From positions 1 to 43,810 of the forward strand of contig CANPYZ010000019.1 in assembly GCA_947589035.1 (NCBI GenBank): 43,810 nucleotides of DNA, in the 5' to 3' direction. The stretch is from an uncultured Clostridia bacterium (lineage in GTDB: Bacteria > Bacillota > Clostridia > Oscillospirales > Ruminococcaceae). The translations under genes were made by a program, and so were the position numbers. Positions 1-8,853 of the stretch are shown one piece after another. A model generated the notes under the pieces. That model saw only the letters and a list, made by a program, of their open reading frames with translations. It was not told where the DNA came from and did not search any database. How positions within the stretch are numbered: position 1 is the stretch's first letter; the number at the start of each line of letters is the position of its first letter.

Positions 1-129
1 TGTGGAAACATCAAGAAAGACCTGAAATTGTCTGACAGAGTTTATCATTGCTCTGTATGTGGACTTGTGATTGACAGAGATTTTCAGGCAAGTGTGAATT
101 TAATGCGATACAAAAAACTCATTGCATAG
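1..129 (+). CDS. tnpB: IS200/IS605-family TnpB (OrfB), C-terminal fragment
   Basis: Forty-two codons open at the window edge and end in TAG. The fragment shows the TnpB C-terminal zinc ribbon: Cys at fragment residue 1, then C17-x2-C20, followed by the DRD motif (residues 25-27) and a degenerate NAAxNL-type helix (here ASVNL). The DRD carries the last acidic residue of the RuvC-like nuclease. TnpB is an RNA-guided endonuclease encoded by these transposons. Only the tail is visible, so completeness and the presence of a TnpA transposase cannot be judged. It points toward ispG and is followed by element-end sequence. A second TnpB in the same orientation starts at the other end of the window. 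Confidence 0.88.
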   Translation, partial: CGNIKKDLKLSDRVYHCSVCGLVIDRDFQASVNLMRYKKLIA

Positions 130-258
130 CTAAAACACATGCAATTGGTGTGTACCGATACGTTAGTCGGGAATTTACGCCTTCGGAGTGTTATCCCAAA
201 CGTGAGTAGAAATTGCTTGCGATTTCAAAAACGGACACAATGAACAAGGAATGAAACA
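130..258 (+). ncRNA. Putative omega RNA (reRNA) scaffold / element right end
   Basis: The non-coding sequence just after the TnpB stop has the position and look of the guide-RNA scaffold that overlaps the 3' end of tnpB genes. Visible structure includes a CCGAT/GTCGG stem (about 148-163) and a 7-bp stem GAAATTG/CGATTTC with a CTTG loop at 209-226. A stretch reading ATTTACGCC (about 172-180) resembles what I remember downstream of other tnpB genes. The RNA boundaries are inferred. The guide would be the host sequence just past the element end, toward ispG. Confidence 0.4.
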
Positions 259-259
259 G

Positions 260-281
260 AAAAGTTTGTTTTACAACTTTT
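260..281 (+). repeat. Right-end subterminal hairpin of the IS200/IS605-type element
   Basis: An imperfect palindrome with arms AAAAGTT and AACTTTT can be extended by GT/AC if one T is bulged, leaving a short T-rich loop. Short stems with an unpaired T are typical of the ends recognised by IS200/IS605 transposases. The exact right tip is not resolved; it probably lies between 281 and about 300, just before ispG. Confidence 0.45.
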
Positions 282-307
282 TATAAGTTTTCAGTAACGG
301 AAAATTT

Positions 308-1342
308 ATGCGGAACATTAAGCCCGTAACCGTCGGAAACTGCATATTAGACGGAAAGCATATTTATATTCAGTCTATGTTGAATATTCCGGCAGAAGAT
401 ATTGATGGAAATGTCCGGCAGGCGATTGCTTTAGAGCAAGCCGGCTGTGAAATTATCCGGACAGCCGTTCCGAATTTAGAAGCCGTGAAACTGATTCCGG
501 CAATTAAAGAAAAAATTCATATTCCGTTAGTAGCGGATATTCATTTTGATTATAAAATCGCTTTAGAAGCAGCAGCAGCCGGTGTTGACAAAATTCGCAT
601 CAATCCAGGCAATATTGGCAATATGGAAAAAGTGAAACAAGTAGCGGAAATTTGCCGGGAAAAGAAAATTCCCATTCGAATTGGTGTAAATTCCGGTTCT
701 TTAGAAAAAGAATTACTGCAAAAATACGGTTCTCCGACACCGGAAGCACTTGTAGAAAGTGCGTTACATCATGCGGAAATGCTGGAAAGATTTGATTTTG
801 AAGATATTGTGATTTCAATTAAATCTTCTGATGTCAATAGAATGATTGACAGTTATCGTTTAGCGGCAGAAAAATGCCCGTATCCGTTGCATTTAGGCGT
901 AACGGAAGCCGGAACGGAAAGAATGGGGTTAATTAAATCCGCTATTGGAATTGGCGCATTACTGCATGACGGCATAGGCGAAACCATTCGAGTTTCTTTA
1001 ACGGACGACCCAATAAAAGAAATTCAAGCAGCGAAAGACATTCTGAAAAGCATTGGCAAGCGTGACGGCGTACAAATTGTTTCGTGTCCGACTTGCGGAA
1101 GAACACAAATTGATTTAATTTCTTTAGCGAAACAAATTGAACAGGCAACGGAACATATTCAGAAAAATATTAAAATTGCGGTAATGGGCTGTGTGGTTAA
1201 TGGACCAGGGGAAGCCCGTGAAGCAGATATTGGCGTTGCAGGCGGAAATGGAGAAGGTATTTTATTCCGGCATGGGGAAATTCTCCGCAAAGTACCGGAA
1301 GAAAATATTGTTCAGGCACTTTTGGAAGAAATTGAAAAATAA
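308..1342 (+). CDS. ispG: 4-hydroxy-3-methylbut-2-en-1-yl diphosphate synthase (flavodoxin), IspG/GcpE
   Basis: This is the penultimate enzyme of the MEP isoprenoid pathway, converting ME-cPP to HMBPP with a [4Fe-4S] cluster in the cytoplasm. The protein has 344 aa, normal for the short bacterial form. It has an N-terminal TIM barrel and a C-terminal Fe-S domain. Cluster ligands are visible at Cys260 and Cys263 (SCPTCGR) and Cys295 (GCVVNGPGE), with the conserved Glu302 just after. The ATG at 308 has only a weak Shine-Dalgarno, and no good promoter is visible between the TnpB element and the gene. In many Clostridia this gene sits in a dxr-rseP-ispG-polC string; here polC follows after 21 nt, but the upstream partners are replaced by the mobile element. 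Confidence 0.97.
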   Translation: MRNIKPVTVGNCILDGKHIYIQSMLNIPAEDIDGNVRQAIALEQAGCEIIRTAVPNLEAVKLIPAIKEKIHIPLVADIHFDYKIALEAAAAGVDKIRINPGNIGNMEKVKQVAEICREKKIPIRIGVNSGSLEKELLQKYGSPTPEALVESALHHAEMLERFDFEDIVISIKSSDVNRMIDSYRLAAEKCPYPLHLGVTEAGTERMGLIKSAIGIGALLHDGIGETIRVSLTDDPIKEIQAAKDILKSIGKRDGVQIVSCPTCGRTQIDLISLAKQIEQATEHIQKNIKIAVMGCVVNGPGEAREADIGVAGGNGEGILFRHGEILRKVPEENIVQALLEEIEK

Positions 1343-1363
1343 TTTCCCTACAGGAGGGGTTTC

Positions 1364-4300
1364 ATGGCTGAAATGACGATTCAGGAATTGATGAAACAAT
1401 ATATGAAAACTATTCCCGTTTCTTTACAGGCGGGAATAGTTCAAGAAATTATTTATGACGGAAAAAATTTGCAAAATATTTCACTAATTGTGAATTGTTC
1501 TTCTATTGTGCCGAATCCGGAAATTGTTCAATTTGAACGTGTTGCGGCAATAGCTTTACAAGTGAATCATTTTCGGCTTGACCTCCGGTATGCGCCAGAA
1601 TTATTTACTATGGAAAATTACCCTGTTGTCGTAGAAATGCTGAAAAGAGAATTGCCAATCATTAATGGCTTTCTGAATCGTGCAGACGTGAAACTGGAAG
1701 AAAATCATTTATTGATTCATTTGCATAACGGCGGACTGGAAATTCTGGAAAAATTCCATTTTTGTCAAGTATTTTCAGCATTTGTGGAAAGGCATTTTTC
1801 CCGTAAAATTACAGTTACTCTTACAGGAGAAACGACAATTTCAGAAGCAAGGTTACAAGAAATTGTCGGCAAAGATACGCCTAAACCCATGCCGGCAGTT
1901 TCAGCAGTTCCGGAAAATCATCTTCCACAAGTACAGACGATTATTTCGGAAGCAATACCGACAGAAGCTGTCAAAGGGGAAGACAAACTGATTAAAGGGC
2001 ATTTCATTCGTTCGGAAAGCATACCTATTCCGAAAGCGTTAGGCATTAGAAATGAACGAGTAGTTGTTTACGGGGAAATTTTCGCTTCAGAAAGTCGGGA
2101 AACGAAAAACCAATATCGAATTGAAACTTATCAGATTACAGATTTTTCCGGTTCAGTGAAAATTAAATTATTTGATAAAAAAGAAAAAATTTCTCTTTTG
2201 CCGTTAGGAGAACTGAAAAAAGGTGTCAATATTCTTGTTGCAGGGAAAATTAAAGATGACCCTTACGAGAATGAACCAATCCTTGAACCGGATTCGGTTG
2301 TGATTCGTCCGAGAAAGAAAAAACAGGACAATGCCGGAAAAAAACGTGTGGAATTGCATTGTCACACGAACATGTCTGCAATGGATGCCGTCACCGATGC
2401 CGGAACGTTAATTCGCTGTGCGCATGACTGGGGGCATTCCGCTATAGCCATTACTGACCATGGCATAGTGCAGGCGTTTCCGGAAGCGGCAGAAGCGGAA
2501 AAAGCATTGCATGACCCGAATTTTAAAGTCGTTTATGGTTGCGAAGCGTATGTCATTAACGACCTTGACCCGCCGAAAATTCTTCATGGTGAGGACAACA
2601 GGAGCATTTATGAAGAAGTCATTGTATTTGACGTAGAAACCACTGGTTTGAATAAATATCATGACCGCTTGACGGAAATCGGCGCAGTTCGTTTGAAAAA
2701 TCTGCAAATTGTGGAAACGTTCAACACGTTTGTCAATCCGGAACAGCATATTCCGGAAAATATTACAGAATTAACCGGAATTTCTGATGAATTAGTTGCA
2801 GATGCGCCGAAAGAAGCGGAAGCTGTCCGGAAATTCATGGACTTTTGCGGGGAAAATCCCGTACTGATAGCGCATAATGCAGAATTTGACACGAATTTTA
2901 TCAATTCAGTTTGTGAAAGGCATGAAATTCAATTTTCTTATTCCTGGATAGATACGTTAATTCTGACACAGTCCGCACTGCCGGAAGTGAATAAGCATAA
3001 ATTAGATTATTTAGCGAAATTTCTTAAATTAGGAAAATTTGAACATCACCGTGCCTCTGATGATGCCTTAATGTTAGCAAAAGTATATATTGCTTTACTG
3101 CAAAGAATTTCCAAACAAAAACAAATTCAGACACTTTCCGATTTAGACCGGAACTGTGACCCTATCGAAATGAAAAAACGCCGTTCCTATCATCAGATTA
3201 TTTTAGTGAGAAATCAGGTCGGTTTGAAAAATTTATACAAATTAGTATCTTATGGACATTTAGAATGTTTTTACCGTCATCCGCAAATTCCGAAAACGGT
3301 TTTACAAGAACATCGGGAAGGCTTAATTTTCGGTTCAGCTTGTGAAGCAGGGGAATTATTCAGTGCGATAGTGGATAATAAGCCAGAAGAAGAATTAGAA
3401 AAGTTAGCTTCTTTTTATGATTATTTAGAAATTCAGCCAATTGCCAATAATGCTTACATGCTGAGAAAAGGCATTGCCCGTGATGAAGAGCAATTACGGG
3501 AATACAACCGGAAAGTAGTTGCTTTAGGGGAAAAATTGCATATTCCCGTTGTCGCTACCTGTGATGTGCATTTTCTGGAAGAAAAAGATAGTATTTACCG
3601 GAAAATTTTACTTTCCACCCGTAAGAATGCTACGGAAGAGGAACAACCGCCGTTATTTTTACGGACGACGGAAGAAATGTTAGAAGAATTTTCTTATTTG
3701 GGGAAAGAAAAAGCGGAAGAAGTTGTCATTACTAATACAAATTATTTTGCAAATGCCTGTGAACATGTATTTCCGATTCCGAAAGGCACATTCACGCCGA
3801 GTATTGACGGAGCGGAAGAAGATTTAGTGAAAATCACACATGAACGAGCGGAAAAAATTTACGGTTCGCCGTTGCCGGAAATCGTGCAGAAACGGTTAGA
3901 CAGAGAATTAGATTCAATTATTCGGCATGGTTTTTCGGTGCTGTATATGATAGCGCAGAAATTAGTTGCTAATTCAGAAGAACATGGTTATCATGTCGGC
4001 TCAAGAGGTTCTGTGGGTTCGTCGTTCGTGGCATCTATGGCGGGCATTTCAGAAGTTAATCCGTTACCGCCGCATTACGTTTGTAAAAATTGCCAGTACA
4101 GCGAATTTATTACTGACGGAACATATGGTTCAGGTTTTGATTTACCGCCGAAGAACTGCCCGAAATGCGGGAAACCGTTATTACATGACGGGCATGACAT
4201 TCCATTTGAAACGTTTTTAGGATTTGACGGAGACAAGGCACCAGATATTGACTTGAATTTTTCGAATGAATACCAGTCCAGCGCACACCGCTACACGGAA

Positions 4301-5671
4301 GAATTATTCGGACGGGAAAATGTGTTTAAAGCCGGAACAATTGGTTCTATTGCGGATAAAACGGCTTACGGATTTGTGAAAAAATATCTTGAAAGTATGG
4401 GCGTGAAACTCAATGCCGCAGAAGAAAACAGGCTTTCAATCGGCTGTACAGGCGTAAAACGTACTACCGGACAGCACCCGGGCGGAATGGTTGTGATTCC
4501 GTCAGATTATGAAGTATATGATTTCACTCCGATTCAGCACCCGGCGGATTCTTCTGATTCAGATGTAATCACAACACATTTTGATTTTAATTCTTTGCAT
4601 GATACAATTTTAAAATTAGATGAACTCGGTCATGTTGTGCCGACGATTTACAAGCATTTAGAAGATTTAACCGGTTTGAAAATCAGTGAAATTCCTGCTT
4701 ATGACCCTGAAGTGATTCGCATGTGTACAGACTGCACAGCATTGAATTTAAAACCGGCAGACATTTTTTGCGACACAGGAAGTTTAGGTATTCCGGAAAT
4801 GGGAACAACTTTTACCATTCAGATGTTAATTGATGCAAAACCGAAAAAATTCAGCGATTTCCTGCAAATTTCCGGTTTGTCGCATGGTACAGATGTATGG
4901 CTTGGCAATGCAAAAGAATTAATTGAACAGAAAATTTGTACAATTTCGGAAGTAATTGGCACCCGTGACAGCATTATGACCTATTTATTATACAAAGGCG
5001 TAGAACCGAAATGGGCATTCAAAATTATGGAATTTACCCGAAAGGGAAAAGCAGCGAAAATTTTCGATGAAGATTGCCTGAAAATGTTAAGAGAACATGA
5101 CGTTCCGGAATGGTATATTCAAAGTTGCCTGAAAATTAAATACATGTTCCCGAAAGCCCATGCCGCCGCCTATATTATTGCGGCAATGAAAATTGGCTGG
5201 TTTAAATTATACCGTCCGTTGGAATATTACGCCACATATTTCACCGTTCGTGGTGAAGATTTCGATGCGGAAATTGTCCTGAAAGGCAAAGAAACCGTCC
5301 GGCAGAAAATTATGGAATTACAGGCGAGAGGAAGTTCACGCACGAAAAAAGAATCTGATTTGCATGACAGTTTAATGATTGTGAATGAAATGTTTTGCCG
5401 TGGGCTGGAATTTCTGCCAATTGATTTAAAGAAATCTCATGCTTACCGCTATCAGATTGAAGACGGGAAAATCAGGATTCCGTTTTTAGCATTGAACGGC
5501 ATAGGCGAAAACGCCGCACAAGGCATTTATGAAACTGCACAGAAGGGTGATTATTTATCCATTGAAGAATTTCAGTCAGCAAGCGGAATTACTAAAACGA
5601 ATGTTGAAATGCTGGAAAATATGCACGCTTTCGGAGATTTGCCGAAAACGACACAATTAGGATTTTTCTGA
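1364..5671 (+). CDS. polC: DNA polymerase III alpha subunit, Gram-positive PolC type
   Basis: This is the replicative DNA polymerase of low-GC Gram-positives, with built-in 3'-5' proofreading. It has 1435 aa, close to the B. subtilis length. In order it has an N-terminal domain, an OB-fold (about 205-310), the first part of the PHP domain (ELHCHTN near 328), an inserted DEDDh exonuclease (VFDVETTG near 421), the rest of the PHP region, a Cys4 zinc site (CKNC near 906 and CPKC near 931), and the palm carrying PDIDLNFS near 958. The protein ends in QLGFF, which looks like a beta-clamp-binding peptide. The start has an excellent AGGAGGGG (1352-1359). It is probably co-transcribed with ispG. No terminator is visible after it; the his promoter begins 12 nt past the stop. 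Confidence 0.98.
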   Translation: MAEMTIQELMKQYMKTIPVSLQAGIVQEIIYDGKNLQNISLIVNCSSIVPNPEIVQFERVAAIALQVNHFRLDLRYAPELFTMENYPVVVEMLKRELPIINGFLNRADVKLEENHLLIHLHNGGLEILEKFHFCQVFSAFVERHFSRKITVTLTGETTISEARLQEIVGKDTPKPMPAVSAVPENHLPQVQTIISEAIPTEAVKGEDKLIKGHFIRSESIPIPKALGIRNERVVVYGEIFASESRETKNQYRIETYQITDFSGSVKIKLFDKKEKISLLPLGELKKGVNILVAGKIKDDPYENEPILEPDSVVIRPRKKKQDNAGKKRVELHCHTNMSAMDAVTDAGTLIRCAHDWGHSAIAITDHGIVQAFPEAAEAEKALHDPNFKVVYGCEAYVINDLDPPKILHGEDNRSIYEEVIVFDVETTGLNKYHDRLTEIGAVRLKNLQIVETFNTFVNPEQHIPENITELTGISDELVADAPKEAEAVRKFMDFCGENPVLIAHNAEFDTNFINSVCERHEIQFSYSWIDTLILTQSALPEVNKHKLDYLAKFLKLGKFEHHRASDDALMLAKVYIALLQRISKQKQIQTLSDLDRNCDPIEMKKRRSYHQIILVRNQVGLKNLYKLVSYGHLECFYRHPQIPKTVLQEHREGLIFGSACEAGELFSAIVDNKPEEELEKLASFYDYLEIQPIANNAYMLRKGIARDEEQLREYNRKVVALGEKLHIPVVATCDVHFLEEKDSIYRKILLSTRKNATEEEQPPLFLRTTEEMLEEFSYLGKEKAEEVVITNTNYFANACEHVFPIPKGTFTPSIDGAEEDLVKITHERAEKIYGSPLPEIVQKRLDRELDSIIRHGFSVLYMIAQKLVANSEEHGYHVGSRGSVGSSFVASMAGISEVNPLPPHYVCKNCQYSEFITDGTYGSGFDLPPKNCPKCGKPLLHDGHDIPFETFLGFDGDKAPDIDLNFSNEYQSSAHRYTEELFGRENVFKAGTIGSIADKTAYGFVKKYLESMGVKLNAAEENRLSIGCTGVKRTTGQHPGGMVVIPSDYEVYDFTPIQHPADSSDSDVITTHFDFNSLHDTILKLDELGHVVPTIYKHLEDLTGLKISEIPAYDPEVIRMCTDCTALNLKPADIFCDTGSLGIPEMGTTFTIQMLIDAKPKKFSDFLQISGLSHGTDVWLGNAKELIEQKICTISEVIGTRDSIMTYLLYKGVEPKWAFKIMEFTRKGKAAKIFDEDCLKMLREHDVPEWYIQSCLKIKYMFPKAHAAAYIIAAMKIGWFKLYRPLEYYATYFTVRGEDFDAEIVLKGKETVRQKIMELQARGSSRTKKESDLHDSLMIVNEMFCRGLEFLPIDLKKSHAYRYQIEDGKIRIPFLALNGIGENAAQGIYETAQKGDYLSIEEFQSASGITKTNVEMLENMHAFGDLPKTTQLGFF

Positions 5672-5682
5672 AAAAATACTAC

Positions 5683-5711
5683 TTGACAAAACATTGTTCT
5701 TATGCTATGAT
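5683..5711 (+). promoter_or_regulatory. SigA-type promoter of the histidine operon
   Basis: TTGACA (5683-5688), a 17-nt spacer and TATGAT (5706-5711) lie immediately after the polC stop. Transcription would start near 5718, leaving a leader of under 20 nt before hisZ, too short for a T-box or a leader-peptide attenuator. Confidence 0.85.
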
Positions 5712-5734
5712 TTAAGAAGAAACGAGGTAAACAA

Positions 5735-6937
5735 ATGAAAAATTTTTCCTTACTTACTCCAGAAGGAACACAAGATTTTCTTTGGGACGAATGTGCCTTG
5801 AAAAGGCATGTAGAAACGAATATTCGGACAATTTTCAAATCCATGGGATATTCAAGAATTATTACGCCGTCACTGGAATTTTTTGATGTTTTTCATCAGG
5901 ATTCGTTATATTTTCCGCAGGAAGAATTATGCAAACTGACGGATAACAAAGGCAGATTAGTGGTATTAAGACCGGATTCCACTGTACCGATTGCGAGAGT
6001 AGTTGCCACACGCCTGAAAGAAGCCGTTCTCCCGTTAAGATTATATTATACTCAGCCTGTTTGGCGGTTTGCGCCGTCTCTGAAAGGCAGAAGCACGGAA
6101 ATTAACCAAATGGGAATTGAATTAATCGGTGCTTCTTCCATGATGGCAGATATTGAAGTCATTTCAGCAGCTTTGGAAGTGCTTTCTTCTGTGGGCGATA
6201 CAGTGAGTTGTTCTTTAGAAATCGGTGATATTCGCATTTTCAAAGAACTAATGCTCCGGTTGAATGCCACTCCTGCCCAGAAAGAAGAAATTCACACGCT
6301 GATTGAAGAAAAAAATTATCCTGCTTTAAATGATTGTTTAGACAAAATCGGCGAACGGAAAATTACTAACGCATTGAAAAAATTACCAACTTTATTCGGA
6401 GAAGAAGAAGTATTCGACCGTGCGGAAGAAATTTTCCAGGATTCCCGAATTACGGAAATTTTGAATTATTTGCGTGAATTATATCATACAGTGAAAAAAA
6501 TCAGTCCTGAATGCAGAATTACAATTGATTTAGGATTGGTGAACCGGACGGATTATTACACAGGATTAGTCATGAAAGGCTATTTAGAAGGCTACGGAGA
6601 AGAAGTGATTTCCGGCGGAAGGTATGACCATTTACTTTCAGAATTTGATTATGATGTGCCTGCTGTAGGTATGGCAGTAAATGTTGATGCTGTTGCGGGC
6701 GTAATCGGAAAGAAATGCCCTCCTGTGCATGATGTTCCGGACATTTTAATCATTGCAGAAAAAGGCTGTGAAGCGGAAGCCGTGAAAAAAGCCGTTGCCT
6801 TAAGGAAACAAGGTTTTTGTGTGGAACATGCAGTATTTTCCGATAAGGAACAGGCGGAACTTTACGCCGAGAAACGAAATATTCCGGAAAAATTATGGAT
6901 TTCTTCTGAACAGGGGGTGAACGCCAATGGAAAATAA
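5735..6937 (+). CDS. hisZ: ATP phosphoribosyltransferase regulatory subunit HisZ
   Basis: HisZ is a class II aminoacyl-tRNA-synthetase-like protein that has lost aminoacylation. It binds the short-form HisG to build the active, histidine-sensitive enzyme of the first histidine step. The protein has 400 aa. The N-terminus (TPEGTQDF), the central region and the SGGRYDHLL motif are typical of the HisRS-like fold. HisZ rather than HisS is favoured by the immediate hisG neighbour and by the weak anticodon-binding region at the C-terminus. It is the first gene after the promoter, with a GAGGT ribosome site at 5724. It overlaps hisG by 11 nt, consistent with translational coupling of the two subunits. 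Confidence 0.94.
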   Translation: MKNFSLLTPEGTQDFLWDECALKRHVETNIRTIFKSMGYSRIITPSLEFFDVFHQDSLYFPQEELCKLTDNKGRLVVLRPDSTVPIARVVATRLKEAVLPLRLYYTQPVWRFAPSLKGRSTEINQMGIELIGASSMMADIEVISAALEVLSSVGDTVSCSLEIGDIRIFKELMLRLNATPAQKEEIHTLIEEKNYPALNDCLDKIGERKITNALKKLPTLFGEEEVFDRAEEIFQDSRITEILNYLRELYHTVKKISPECRITIDLGLVNRTDYYTGLVMKGYLEGYGEEVISGGRYDHLLSEFDYDVPAVGMAVNVDAVAGVIGKKCPPVHDVPDILIIAEKGCEAEAVKKAVALRKQGFCVEHAVFSDKEQAELYAEKRNIPEKLWISSEQGVNANGK

Positions 6938-7565
6938 ACCGCTTCGGATTGCCTTGACGAAAGGCAGACTTGAAAAAGATACTATTCAGTTATTTGAATC
7001 TTTAGGGTATGACTGTACTGCTGTTCACGAAAAGGGAAGAAAGTTAATTTTACCCATTCCGGACGGAAATTTAGAAGTTGTTTTAGCGAAAGCAGCTGAT
7101 GTGATTACTTATGTAGAACATGGAGTTTGTGACATGGGCGTTGTCGGGAAAGATACCCTCATGGAAATGAACGGGAAATTATTTGAACTGGTGAATTTAG
7201 GGTTCGGAAAATGTAAATTCGCCCTTGCCACTAAGAAAGATTATCCGTTTTATGACGGGTTCGGCGTGAAAACAATTGCTTCTAAATATCCGAATGTGAC
7301 GAAAGCGTTTTTTGAACAGAAACACATGGACGTAGATGTCATTAAAATAGAAGGTTCTGTAGAACTTGCGCCGCTTTTAGGGCTTGCGGACGGAATTGTG
7401 GATATTGTTGAAACAGGAACGACCCTGAAAGAAAACGGTCTGGAAGTCGTGGAAGATGTTGCACAGATTTCCGCAAGGTTAATTGTGAATACAGTTAGTT
7501 TGAAAATGCGCCAGAAAGAAATTGAAGCATTAGTCAAGAAAGTGGAGGAAAAAGTCAGTGATTAG
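6927..7565 (+). CDS. hisG: ATP phosphoribosyltransferase catalytic subunit, short form HisG
   Basis: HisG condenses ATP and PRPP to phosphoribosyl-ATP, the committed step of histidine synthesis. At 212 aa it is the short form, which lacks the C-terminal allosteric ACT-like domain and therefore depends on HisZ, encoded just upstream. The N-terminal ALTKGRLEKDT and the PRPP-binding stretch DIVETGTTLKENGL near residue 150 are typical. A GGGGG ribosome site lies inside the end of hisZ, and the gene overlaps hisD by 8 nt. Confidence 0.97.
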   Translation: MENKPLRIALTKGRLEKDTIQLFESLGYDCTAVHEKGRKLILPIPDGNLEVVLAKAADVITYVEHGVCDMGVVGKDTLMEMNGKLFELVNLGFGKCKFALATKKDYPFYDGFGVKTIASKYPNVTKAFFEQKHMDVDVIKIEGSVELAPLLGLADGIVDIVETGTTLKENGLEVVEDVAQISARLIVNTVSLKMRQKEIEALVKKVEEKVSD

Positions 7566-8853
7566 ACAAATTCAATGTGACGGTTCAGCAGAATTTGTTT
7601 TTCTGAAAGAACTGGAACGCCGTTCAGGGGAAACGGACAAAAAAGTTACGCAAGTTGTTTCTGAAATTATTGAAACAGTCCGGAATGGCGGAGATGAAGC
7701 CGTAAAGGCATATACAAAAAAATTCGATGGCAATTTACCGGAATATTATGAAGTTCCCCGTGAAGTCATTCAAGATGCATTGACAGAAGCAGATGAAGCA
7801 TTCGTGAATGCATTGTTAAACGCACAGGAAAATATTGCTGATTTTCACAATCGGCAGAAAGCGCAGGGCTTTACGAATGCAAAGCCGGACGGCGTAATTT
7901 TAGGGCAGAGAGTGAGAGGGTTAGAGCGTGTCGGGCTGTATGTTCCAGGAGGAACGGCGGCTTATCCGTCAAGCGTGTTAATGAATGCCATTCCGGCGAA
8001 AATTGCCGGCGTGAAAGAAATTATCATGGTTACGCCTCCTTGCAAGGACGGCACGCCGAATAAAGACATTCTCGTTGCGGCAGCAATTTGTGGTGTGGAC
8101 AGAATTTTCCTTTCCGGCGGAGCGCAGGCAATAGCGGCACTTGCTTATGGAACAGAAGAAATTCCGAAAGTGGATAAAATTGTTGGTCCTGGAAATATTT
8201 TCGTTGCGACAGCGAAAAAATTATTATATGGCGTTGTAGATATTGACATGATAGCAGGACCGAGTGAAATTTTAGTGCTTGCTGATGAAACGGCAGACCC
8301 GAAATTCATTGCAGCGGATTTAATTTCACAGGCGGAACATGACAAATTAGCCTCTTCAATTTTAATTACGACTGACCCGAATATGCCGGAAAAAGTAGAT
8401 GCTGAAATTATCCGGCAAACGAATGCCCTCAGCCGGAAAGAAATTATTGAAGCGTCAATTGTTAATCACGGGGCGATTTTAATTGCGCAGTCTGAAGAAC
8501 AGGCAGTAGAACTTGCGAATGCGATTGCTCCGGAACATTTGGAAGTCATGATGAAAAATCCTTTAGAATATATTGGAAAATTAGACAATGCCGGTTCAGT
8601 ATTTTTAGGAGCATACGCTTCTGAACCGTTAGGGGATTATTACGCAGGACCAAATCACGTTTTACCAACGAGCGGAACAGCAAGGTTTTTCTCTCCTTTA
8701 GGTGTGAATAGCTTTATTAAGCGTTCAAGTTATATTTATTATACAGAAGAGGCTTTACGGGAAGCGAAAGACGACATTGTGTTAATTGCGAAACGTGAAG
8801 GACTTACCGCACATGCGAACGCCATTTCCATTCGTTTCGGGGAGGAATCCTGA
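7558..8853 (+). CDS. hisD: Histidinol dehydrogenase
   Basis: HisD carries out the last two steps, histidinol to histidinal to histidine, with NAD+ and a zinc ion. It has 431 aa, the family's normal length. Recognisable blocks are VPGGTAAYPSSVLMNAIPA, the GPGNIFVATAKK stretch, the AGPSEILVLAD motif, and ISQAEHD, which holds zinc-site residues. The start is GTG at 7558, inside the end of hisG, with GTGGAGG upstream. The stop is immediately followed by hisC. Confidence 0.97.
   Translation: MIRQIQCDGSAEFVFLKELERRSGETDKKVTQVVSEIIETVRNGGDEAVKAYTKKFDGNLPEYYEVPREVIQDALTEADEAFVNALLNAQENIADFHNRQKAQGFTNAKPDGVILGQRVRGLERVGLYVPGGTAAYPSSVLMNAIPAKIAGVKEIIMVTPPCKDGTPNKDILVAAAICGVDRIFLSGGAQAIAALAYGTEEIPKVDKIVGPGNIFVATAKKLLYGVVDIDMIAGPSEILVLADETADPKFIAADLISQAEHDKLASSILITTDPNMPEKVDAEIIRQTNALSRKEIIEASIVNHGAILIAQSEEQAVELANAIAPEHLEVMMKNPLEYIGKLDNAGSVFLGAYASEPLGDYYAGPNHVLPTSGTARFFSPLGVNSFIKRSSYIYYTEEALREAKDDIVLIAKREGLTAHANAISIRFGEES

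Noticed and set aside
5700-5735. Possible T-box or attenuator before the his operon
   Set aside because: The promoter -10 ends at 5711 and the start codon is at 5735, leaving no room for a structured leader.
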